A stretch of 12,764 bases of DNA from Shewanella sp. (GTDB taxonomy: Bacteria > Pseudomonadota > Gammaproteobacteria > Enterobacterales > Shewanellaceae), in NCBI GenBank assembly GCA_004195335.1, contig SDWK01001007.1:1-12764 (forward strand), read 5' to 3'. The translations under genes were made by a program, and so were the position numbers. Under the pieces are notes generated by a model. That model was given only the letters and a program-made list of their open reading frames with translations, was not told the DNA's origin and did no database searches. The first letter of the stretch is position 1. Every line of letters starts with the position of its first letter. Positions 1 to 6,121 of the stretch are shown here, in pieces.

Positions 1-19
1 TTCATATACAGCACCTTTG

Positions 20-218
20 GCTGATAAATAGAAACAACAAATATTCGTATCTAACTGAATTTAGTTAAGCTTGTTTTCTGATTTCTGTCTATGCTAAATG
101 CAATATAGTTACTTTAGCTGATAGCACTATTGTATATATCAGCAATAAAACTCATATACACACAGTTAAAAGTAGCAAATTGAAATGTTACGCCTATCAG
201 GATGAAAATATCGATATT
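20..218. promoter_or_regulatory. Globin upstream region with repeated CTGATA motifs
   Basis: The 229 bases before the globin gene contain no convincing gene. The hexamer CTGATA occurs four times: at 21-26 and 118-123 on the plus strand, and as TATCAG at 137-142 and 195-200. The middle two form a 7-base inverted repeat, GCTGATA (117-123) and TATCAGC (137-143), separated by 13 bases. A 12-base perfect palindrome, AATATCGATATT, lies at 207-218, directly against the ribosome binding site AAGGAAA (219-225). These positions are seen directly. That they are regulator sites is inference, and I do not recognise the motif as a known operator. No convincing -35/-10 pair was found. Confidence 0.3.
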
Positions 219-229
219 AAGGAAAGCCA

Positions 230-643
230 ATGTCATTGACTCAAAAACAGATCCGTTTAGTGCAACACTCATTCTCTCAGGTAGAGCCCATAGCAGAGCA
301 AGCTGCCGATATCTTTTATGGCGCTCTTTTTGAGATCGACCCCTCACTCAAACCTCTTTTTCGAAGCAATATAAAAATGCAGGGCCGCAAGCTGATGTCT
401 ATGTTAAAAGCGGCCGTAGATGGGTTAAATGATCTGAATGCCTTAGTGCCAGTTCTGAAACAATTAGCCGAAAGACACAATGGCTACGGCACGAAGAAAA
501 GCCACTTTACACCGGTAGGAAACGCCTTACTCTATACCTTAAAAACCGGGTTAGGAGAGGCTTATACCGAGGAGGTAAAACAAGCGTGGATAACGGTTAT
601 TCATCTGGTCGCCGACACGATGAAACCAGAGATCACAGCCTGA
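230..643 (+). CDS. Single-domain bacterial globin (haem protein)
   Basis: A 137-residue cytoplasmic globin of the flavohaemoglobin/Vitreoscilla-haemoglobin class, without a reductase domain. Against Vitreoscilla Hb as I recall it, the key positions line up: Tyr30 (B10, in DIFYGALF), Phe44 (CD1, in KPLF), Gln51 (E7) and His83 (F8 proximal iron ligand, in AERHNGYG). The downstream GxxLLxTLxxGLGEAYT segment (97-113) is typical of bacterial globins that databases often label 'hemin receptor'. B10 Tyr with E7 Gln is usual for flavohaemoglobin-like and sensor-like globins that bind O2 or NO. The ATG at 230 follows a good Shine-Dalgarno AAGGAAA (219-225). The length is normal for a globin. A diguanylate cyclase gene follows 138 bases downstream on the same strand. 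The role is unproven: O2/NO binding, NO detoxification with a separate reductase, or gas sensing. Confidence 0.9.
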   Translation: MSLTQKQIRLVQHSFSQVEPIAEQAADIFYGALFEIDPSLKPLFRSNIKMQGRKLMSMLKAAVDGLNDLNALVPVLKQLAERHNGYGTKKSHFTPVGNALLYTLKTGLGEAYTEEVKQAWITVIHLVADTMKPEITA

Positions 644-730
644 TAAGTAAACCGCTATTAAAAACAAAACAAACTCCATATACTGCTTTATGTATAGGGG
701 AAAGATGTCGCCTTATATAAACTATTCGAG

Positions 731-776
731 AGTTCAACGGCTTAGCTCGCGCTTGAAATTCAATTCAAGCTGAACT
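731..776 (+). repeat. Nested inverted repeat before the cyclase start
   Basis: Two nested inverted repeats lie between the globin and the cyclase. The inner pair is GCTTGAA (751-757) and TTCAAGC (764-770) with a 6-base loop. The outer pair is AGTTCA (731-736) and TGAACT (771-776). RNA from here could fold into a hairpin with an asymmetric internal loop, ending 5 bases before the GTG start at 782. There is no T-tract after it, so it does not look like an intrinsic terminator. It could be an operator or a translational control element. Confidence 0.45.
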
Positions 777-781
777 TAATT

Positions 782-2011
782 GTGAATGATTGTTATAAGC
801 TAAAGTCATCATTGAGGTTTGTTTTGTCTGCTTTTTATCACAGATGTCGCTATTTCTTTCTGCCGCTGCTAGTCACAGCTTTTTCATTAGGCTTGCTTCA
901 GTTTACTCAAGCCGATTGGCAAATTTGGCAAGAGAACATAAACCTGCTTCCTATTTGGCTATTACTCACAGCTATCGCCCTAGCACTGCAATTTAATCGA
1001 AGTCGTTTATCCTATCTCGCTGTGCTGTTATTGCTCTTTTATGCCGAAAAACAGCACCTCATCCCCTCATATCCTGACTCGTACACAGAAACACTCTTTT
1101 TAGGAGGAGCATTGATTATCACAGGCTTCTCCTTCTTCAAAGATAGAGGAGTACTCTCTCCTCATAGTCTGGTTAGAGTTTTTTCAATTTGTCTCTGCTT
1201 TGGTATGGCCTATGGTTGGCTATGGGGGATTGAGCATTTTCAAACAGAGATCACTGCGAAATCTCCTTTGAATATTTCTTTTCAGTTGCAAACGGATCTA
1301 CCGTTATACATATGTGGCCTGCTCGTATTAACTCGTACTCTATGGCAAACAAATCTGGTTAATACCTCGATACTTATTACCTTCATTATATGGGTGTTTT
1401 ATGATTTGAATCCCGGGCAGCTTCCACTTTCAGTGCTTTTTTCGGCACTCGCGGTTATCTATCTGTTTACTATTCTAATTGACTCCTACTTCCTCGCTTA
1501 CCGCGACGAACTCACGGGCCTCGCATCGAGGCGAGCACTCTATAATTTAGTGCTCTCTCTCGGTCGAAAGTACAGTGTAGCCATGCTCGATATCGATCAC
1601 TTCAAGAAGTTTAACGACACATACGGCCACGATGTTGGCGATCAGGTGTTAAAACTCGTTGCCGCAAAATTGGCTCGGGTATCCGGTGGCGGCAAAGTAT
1701 TCAGGTATGGGGGTGAAGAGTTCACCATCGTTTTTTCCCGCAAAGATATGGACTCGGTTATCGGTCACCTCGAAGATGTCAGAGAGTCCATCGAGGAGTA
1801 TCGAATAACCTTACGTGACGATAAACGCAAGCAGAACACGAAAGAAAAACGTAATGCTGCCAATAAATCAAATAAAAAAACCGTGAGTGTCACTATCTCC
1901 ATCGGGGTTGCCGAACGGCAAGGAAGAGAGACGTTCGATCAGACAATGAAGCAAGCCGATGAGGCCCTCTACAGAGCCAAGAAGAGAGGACGCAACCAGA
2001 CTTGTACTTAG
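782..2011 (+). CDS. Membrane-bound diguanylate cyclase (GGDEF)
   Basis: A 409-residue protein. About eight hydrophobic segments fill residues 23-236, and a cytoplasmic GGDEF domain follows from about 242, starting with DELTGLASRR. Catalytic features are present: metal-binding Asp270 in LDIDHFKKFND, and the active-site motif GGEEF at 310-314. It should therefore make c-di-GMP from two GTP. The product-inhibition I-site (RxxD, five residues before the motif) is replaced by SGGG (301-304), so feedback inhibition is probably absent. A very basic insert (about 345-367, rich in Lys, Arg and Asn) precedes the SVTISIGVA strand. The N-terminal membrane region matches no sensor domain I can name. The start is GTG at 782 with no clear Shine-Dalgarno and a hairpin just upstream; no better in-frame start was found. 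The globin gene upstream is the nearest candidate input partner. Confidence 0.88.
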   Translation: MNDCYKLKSSLRFVLSAFYHRCRYFFLPLLVTAFSLGLLQFTQADWQIWQENINLLPIWLLLTAIALALQFNRSRLSYLAVLLLLFYAEKQHLIPSYPDSYTETLFLGGALIITGFSFFKDRGVLSPHSLVRVFSICLCFGMAYGWLWGIEHFQTEITAKSPLNISFQLQTDLPLYICGLLVLTRTLWQTNLVNTSILITFIIWVFYDLNPGQLPLSVLFSALAVIYLFTILIDSYFLAYRDELTGLASRRALYNLVLSLGRKYSVAMLDIDHFKKFNDTYGHDVGDQVLKLVAAKLARVSGGGKVFRYGGEEFTIVFSRKDMDSVIGHLEDVRESIEEYRITLRDDKRKQNTKEKRNAANKSNKKTVSVTISIGVAERQGRETFDQTMKQADEALYRAKKRGRNQTCT

Positions 2012-2042
2012 GTCTATGACTCTTTTCACGATATTAGTAGCG

Positions 2043-2076
2043 TTCCCCCTGCAAGGTATCAATCTTACGGGGGGAA
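2043..2076. repeat. GC-rich inverted repeat between convergent genes
   Basis: TTCCCCC (2043-2049) and GGGGGAA (2070-2076) form a perfect 7-base stem around a 20-base loop, in the 74-base gap between the stops of the convergent cyclase and HlyD-type genes. The position suits a bidirectional terminator. The loop is long and neither side has a T-tract, so intrinsic termination is doubtful. Confidence 0.3.
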
Positions 2077-2085
2077 ATAGCGAAC

Positions 2086-3309
2086 TTAAATAGAATAGAA
2101 GTAATATATTTGCGATTTCATCCTGATAATGATGCCTCTTATCACGTCTAGGAATGCAAGAAAGGAGACGGGTTTCTCTCCTGAAATCCACGCCAAGCCG
2201 ACTGAGCCAACCGGAATATCATAATGCTCAGCTTCATTTAATTTCAGTCGCACAAAGTGATGCTTATTATTCAGGTTCTGCCCGGTTGTCTGACGCACAT
2301 TATCATCACGGGCAAACAAACTTCCCTGCGCCTCACCCGTCGCTTCGATTATCCCTTCAACCTCGGCATTAAATACCTTGCCCGGGTAAACCGCCGATGA
2401 AAACTCAGCATATTGACCCACTTTAACGTTACGGATAGCCTGATGATTGACCCGCATCAGCACATACTTTTCATTGGTATACATCTGTATGCGTGGCACG
2501 ATGCCAACAAACTGCCCCTCTCGCATAATAAAGTTAGTCAGATAACCATCTACCGGAGCATAGACCTTAGTGTTATCTAAGTTCCATTGAGCCTGAGCAA
2601 CGCTTTCTACTTCGCCCTTATAGTCTGACTCACCGCTCTTTACCGCTAACTCCGCTTTTTCAATATTCAGCTTAGTCTTATGCTCTGCCAAATTGGCCTT
2701 ATCAATTTGGGAACTATAGGTATGAACATTGGCCTCGGCCAAATCGATGCCATTGGTTTGTTCATCCATTTGGCTCGCCGTAATAGTATTGGGAACGACT
2801 CGATTCTGCTCGACGTACCTTGCCAGCGTCTTCTGTTTCCAAAGAAGATCTTTTGTCGCTGCAGCTAACTGGTTTTTGGCTATCTCAATATCGGTTATCG
2901 CAGTCAGATACTCTTTATTGGCCAACTTCACATCTTCTTTAGCCACGCAAAGAGCAATATTGGCAGACTCTTTAGCCACCAGAGCCTTATTGAGTGCTAT
3001 CTGATAGGTCTCATCATCGAGTTCATAAATTAACTGGCCAGCCTCAACCTTCTGGTTAGGCTGAACATGGATCTGTTTCACCTGGCCTTTGATTTGACTC
3101 GAAGCCGGTCTGAGTTGTATATGTGGAGATTGCACCAAAGATCCCCCGGATAGATCCATAGGGGTAAAATTTAATAAGCCTACCCACACAAACAACAGCC
3201 AACCGCCGCCACCAATGTAGGCAAAACCTTTACTGAATTTATTCCACGGCATACCGACTAGGCGGAGCAGATAGATAAATAATGCCCATACGGCTAGACC
3301 TTCAAGCAT
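2086..3309 (-). CDS. HlyD-family membrane fusion protein, YiaV-like
   Basis: A 407-residue periplasmic adaptor of the HlyD/EmrA type. Hydrophobic segments at about 2-19 and 31-47 anchor it in the inner membrane. A lipoyl half-domain follows (about 72-100, ending GQLIYELDDE), then a long Ala/Lys/Glu-rich coiled-coil hairpin (about 105-245), the second lipoyl half (TKVYAPVDGYLTNFIMREGQ, 247-266) and a beta-barrel region. The tail, RGIIIRMKSQIYYFYSI, resembles the end of E. coli YiaV/YibH proteins. Its start overlaps the stop of the DUF3302 gene by 8 bases (ATGCTTGA), which suggests translational coupling. The same gene pair is known in E. coli as yiaW-yiaV. No transporter (ABC, MFS or RND) or TolC-like outer-membrane gene is nearby, so the partner and substrate are unknown. 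Confidence 0.85.
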   Translation of the reverse strand: MLEGLAVWALFIYLLRLVGMPWNKFSKGFAYIGGGGWLLFVWVGLLNFTPMDLSGGSLVQSPHIQLRPASSQIKGQVKQIHVQPNQKVEAGQLIYELDDETYQIALNKALVAKESANIALCVAKEDVKLANKEYLTAITDIEIAKNQLAAATKDLLWKQKTLARYVEQNRVVPNTITASQMDEQTNGIDLAEANVHTYSSQIDKANLAEHKTKLNIEKAELAVKSGESDYKGEVESVAQAQWNLDNTKVYAPVDGYLTNFIMREGQFVGIVPRIQMYTNEKYVLMRVNHQAIRNVKVGQYAEFSSAVYPGKVFNAEVEGIIEATGEAQGSLFARDDNVRQTTGQNLNNKHHFVRLKLNEAEHYDIPVGSVGLAWISGEKPVSFLAFLDVIRGIIIRMKSQIYYFYSI

Positions 3310-3637
3310 TATTACTCTCCTCTACGCTGCTTTGTTGATGACCACCGGGCTCATGCCAGATGTCTCGTAGACGCCGCAACGCTTTCTCACCATCGATAAA
3401 GGCCACAAACACCGCCAATACCCACACCCAATGCCAGACAAAACCAATCCAAGTAAGCGCCGTGATTAGCCCTATCTGATGATGATCTTCTTTATGGGCT
3501 TTATTGATCGGCAGCTCATGGATTTTCCAAAACCCTACGGCCAAAGCTGTGGCCGTGCCAACCATGACAACCAAGGCCACAACATGCAGCATTGTGTCCG
3601 CGCTAGTATCGACAAACGGCATACCGAATAAACTCAT
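3302..3637 (-). CDS. DUF3302 inner-membrane protein, YiaW-like
   Basis: A 111-residue protein with two hydrophobic segments (about 16-36 and 56-80). The conserved stretch KIHELPINKAHKEDH, then LTWIGFVWHWVWVLAVFVA, matches the layout of E. coli YiaW (LHDIPYLIAKK, then a Trp-rich membrane helix). The C-terminus is short and polar (RRLRDIWHEPGGH). The biochemical function of this family is not established as far as I know; its repeated pairing with YiaV-type fusion proteins suggests it supports or partners the adaptor. It is first in a two-gene minus-strand unit and divergent from an AraC-family gene 136 bases away. The Shine-Dalgarno is weak: a GAGA-type purine run lies rather far from the ATG. 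Confidence 0.8.
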   Translation of the reverse strand: MSLFGMPFVDTSADTMLHVVALVVMVGTATALAVGFWKIHELPINKAHKEDHHQIGLITALTWIGFVWHWVWVLAVFVAFIDGEKALRRLRDIWHEPGGHQQSSVEESNNA

Positions 3638-3717
3638 GCAAAATGGTCTCTTAAATTAAAACAAGAGGGTTAGTTTGACGTTTATCCAATAAGGAACAAG
3701 ACTGTAGGTCTAGGCAT

Positions 3718-3740
3718 ATCATTTATACGTGATAAATGAT
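3718..3740. promoter_or_regulatory. Perfect palindrome in divergent promoter region
   Basis: ATCATTTAT (3718-3726) and ATAAATGAT (3732-3740) are exact 9-base inverted repeats separated by ACGTG, 33 bases before the AraC-family start and about 80 bases before the DUF3302 start. A dyad of this size between divergent genes is a good candidate operator, perhaps for the adjacent regulator. AraC proteins more often bind direct repeats, so another dimeric regulator is possible. It has no GC-rich stem and no T-tract, so it is not a terminator. Confidence 0.45.
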
Positions 3741-3773
3741 TAAATTAGCCCACGACAACTCAACTTATCAACC

Positions 3774-4790
3774 ATGAAATTTAATACTTCTTTTATTCGT
3801 GTCTGTTATGTTAAGCCCATTTTTGATGGCATCGAGCAGGTTTACGGCTTCAATCATCAGGCCCTTTCAATCCCCGATGCTCTGATGAATGAGCCTATGG
3901 CTTTGATTCCATTCACCCAGTTTGGCGAATGGTTGTCTAAGTTAGCCCTTCTTACCCAAGACTCTGCTTACATCGTTAAACTACAGCAGCAGTTAAACTT
4001 CGACCGGCTTGATATCACCGGCATCGACCCGCTATCGGCTCCGGATCTGGCCATGAGCATACGCCGTATCAACTATGGCATCGCCAGCCTACATTCCGGT
4101 GCCAGTTACTATGTCAGTCAGTCGGGTAAGATAATGAAATGGTGCTATAAAAATCCCTACGCCTTTAAGCAGGAAAAAAGCTACGACTCTCTCAGAGTCG
4201 CCATTATGCTGCTAAATGCACTGCGTCACTTTCTCGGCAACCAATATCACCCGATTCAAGTGCGTATCAGCGGTTCAGCCGTCGCTCAGCAAGAGACTGA
4301 GAGTCTGTTTGATTGCTCGGTGATCTGGAACGCGGCCCAAACTGAAATTTGGCTGGATCTTGATGACATGCTACAGCCTCTGATAGAACCGCAGTTAGAA
4401 AATAGTCCGGTGACCATGGCACGTTCACTGTTTGAAAAGTATCTCAATATGCCGCAGCCCCATGACACCCCGAAGGTGCTTTTCGAAATGGTCAATTATG
4501 CAAGGTTTTATGGGCTACCTAAGGTCGAAGATGTTGCTAAACTTTTCAATATATCTAAGCAGCAACTGCAGAGGCGATTACAACAACAAGGCTTCACTTT
4601 TTCCGCCTTGTGTAGTTACATTTACAGCAACCAAGCCATCAAATATATGCTCGATGGCAAAGATATCGCCGAAATCAGCCAGCTTTTAGGCTATGCAAAT
4701 CAGCAAAGTTTCAGTCGAGCCTTTAAACGGCTCAGAAAATATACCCCTCAGCAATATCTCGACAAGCTCAATCAAAATAAGCCTGATTAG
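3774..4790 (+). CDS. AraC-family transcriptional regulator
   Basis: A 338-residue regulator of the long AraC class. The N-terminal part (about 20-210) resembles the Arabinose_bd-type ligand domain of OruR-like regulators. The C-terminal DNA-binding domain has two helix-turn-helix units: about 251-272 (VEDVAKLFNISKQQLQRRLQ) and about 297-320 (DIAEISQLLGYANQQSFSRAF), ending in the family hallmark YTPQQY. It is divergent from the DUF3302/HlyD unit and is probably its regulator, by position only. The effector is unknown. The start ATG at 3774 has no clear Shine-Dalgarno. The gene ends shortly before a hairpin terminator that it may share with mtr. Confidence 0.88.
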   Translation: MKFNTSFIRVCYVKPIFDGIEQVYGFNHQALSIPDALMNEPMALIPFTQFGEWLSKLALLTQDSAYIVKLQQQLNFDRLDITGIDPLSAPDLAMSIRRINYGIASLHSGASYYVSQSGKIMKWCYKNPYAFKQEKSYDSLRVAIMLLNALRHFLGNQYHPIQVRISGSAVAQQETESLFDCSVIWNAAQTEIWLDLDDMLQPLIEPQLENSPVTMARSLFEKYLNMPQPHDTPKVLFEMVNYARFYGLPKVEDVAKLFNISKQQLQRRLQQQGFTFSALCSYIYSNQAIKYMLDGKDIAEISQLLGYANQQSFSRAFKRLRKYTPQQYLDKLNQNKPD

Positions 4791-4814
4791 CGAAGATAAG
4801 ATAAAACTCGGACA

Positions 4815-4842
4815 CAAAAAAGCCCTCATCGAGGGCTCTTTG
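4815..4842. terminator. Bidirectional intrinsic terminator
   Basis: AGCCCTC (4821-4827) and GAGGGCT (4831-4837) form a perfect 7-base GC-rich stem with a 3-base loop. Read on the minus strand the stem is followed by six T residues, ideal for ending the plsB-mtr transcript, whose last stop is at 4865. On the plus strand it is followed by CTTTGATC, a weaker tail that may still end the AraC-family transcript. Confidence 0.88.
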
Positions 4843-4864
4843 ATCTATCTTTCTATGTCACTGG

Positions 4865-6121
4865 CTAACCGTAAACAGGTAATAATTCTGCCATCGCAAG
4901 TAGATGACAAGCGCCGGTAATGACACCAAATAAAATGACAATAACAATAACAGAGGTTCCGCCAGGCACCTTAAAGCTCTTGCTATTTGGATAGAGTTTT
5001 CTGACTTTATAAGCCATCATAGCTGGTACGATTGCCGCCCAGATAGTCGCAGCCAGTGCCGCAAAACCTATCGCAATTAAGAAACCATTAGGGAACAACA
5101 ATCCAAGCACTGTCGGTGGCAAGAAGGTTACCGCTGCAGTTTTAAAGCGACCGCTACGAGACTCGTCGAAACCAAATAGATCGGCTAAGTAATCGAAAAG
5201 CCCCAAGGTGACCCCTAAGAAAGAGGAAGCGACGGCCAGATTAGCAAACACCGTTAGCATGGTCGTTAACCAACTGCTGTTCATCACATCGGATAGCGCA
5301 CCAACCAGTATCCCCATATTGCCGCCCTGGGCAATAATATCGACAAAATCACTGCGAGGGATATTCCCCATGGTCGCCACCAGCCAACAAACATAAATAA
5401 TAAAGGCAATCACGGTTCCCGTGACAATCGCCTTTATTATCGTGCTCGCATCTTTGCCATAATATTTAACCAGACTGGGCACATTACCATGATAACCAAA
5501 GCTCACTAATCCAAAGGGAATCGCCGCAAACATATAGGGCAGATAGCGGCTCTCTCCATCTGGCCTGAACAGCTTCACCGTATCGATCTCGATCAGTAAA
5601 TTACCGACGGCAAGAAAGAAAGTGATAATCATGCCGCCAAGCATAATGGTCGTGATCCTATCGACGGCCTTAGTACTGATAAAGACGATAAAGGCTAAAC
5701 CCAATGCAAATACCAAACCGGCCAAGCTTTGTGGCAGTTCGATCCCCGCAGCTTCCAGACTGTGATTAACGATAGATCCGCCACCACTGATATAGGCATA
5801 GGCCAAAATATAGAGCACGAATGCGATAGATAAACCATTCACGATCCGCCAGAAATTACCTAAGGTTTCGCGTGTTAAGGTATCGAAGCTATCGCCGGGT
5901 TCGAAGTGTAGATTGGTCTCGAGTAGCAATAAACCCGACACCAGCATACAGAACCAAACACCTAACATCATGACAATTGAATAGGAAAACCACATCCCAG
6001 CGCCCACAACAGGCAATGAGAACATTCCTGCCCCAACCGCAGTTCCTGCGATGATCATGGCCCCACCAAGCAAAGATTTACTCGCTGCTCCATCTTTAAC
6101 AGCGTTCATATGGTTAGCCAT
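4865..6121 (-). CDS. mtr: Mtr-type tryptophan/aromatic amino acid permease
   Basis: A 418-residue inner-membrane H+-coupled permease of the HAAAP family (Mtr, TnaB, TyrP), with about 11 hydrophobic helices. Long stretches match E. coli Mtr (414 residues) as I remember it: GAGMFSLPVV (30-39), FGYHGNVPSLVKYYGKD (208-224), SSFLGVTLGLFDYLADLFGF (299-318), and LLFPNGFL with AALAATIWAAIVPA (341-367). It most likely imports tryptophan; TyrP- or TnaB-like specificity cannot be excluded. Its ATG overlaps the plsB stop in a TAATG junction, and a GGAG about 11 bases upstream lies within plsB. A second in-frame ATG at codon 5 (6109) is possible. No promoter of its own is visible, so expression probably depends on plsB transcription. 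The strong terminator follows. Confidence 0.93.
   Translation of the reverse strand: MANHMNAVKDGAASKSLLGGAMIIAGTAVGAGMFSLPVVGAGMWFSYSIVMMLGVWFCMLVSGLLLLETNLHFEPGDSFDTLTRETLGNFWRIVNGLSIAFVLYILAYAYISGGGSIVNHSLEAAGIELPQSLAGLVFALGLAFIVFISTKAVDRITTIMLGGMIITFFLAVGNLLIEIDTVKLFRPDGESRYLPYMFAAIPFGLVSFGYHGNVPSLVKYYGKDASTIIKAIVTGTVIAFIIYVCWLVATMGNIPRSDFVDIIAQGGNMGILVGALSDVMNSSWLTTMLTVFANLAVASSFLGVTLGLFDYLADLFGFDESRSGRFKTAAVTFLPPTVLGLLFPNGFLIAIGFAALAATIWAAIVPAMMAYKVRKLYPNSKSFKVPGGTSVIVIVILFGVITGACHLLAMAELLPVYG

Noticed and set aside
71..99. Sigma-70 promoter for the globin: TTGTTT (71-76) with TATGCT (90-95) or CTAAAT (94-99)
   Set aside because: The spacer to TATGCT is only 13 bases, and CTAAAT at 17 bases is a poor -10.
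114..347. Minus-strand open frame overlapping the globin start
   Set aside because: It runs antisense to the well-supported globin, has no recognisable family and no ribosome binding site; it is a chance frame.
1518..1532. Perfect hairpin GCCTCG-CAT-CGAGGC
   Set aside because: It lies inside the cyclase coding sequence over the conserved TGLASRR segment and has no T-tract; codon content explains it.
3718..3741. Fur or FNR box in the AraC/DUF3302 intergenic palindrome
   Set aside because: The sequence lacks TTGAT-N4-ATCAA and matches the GATAATGATAATCATTATC-type Fur site poorly.
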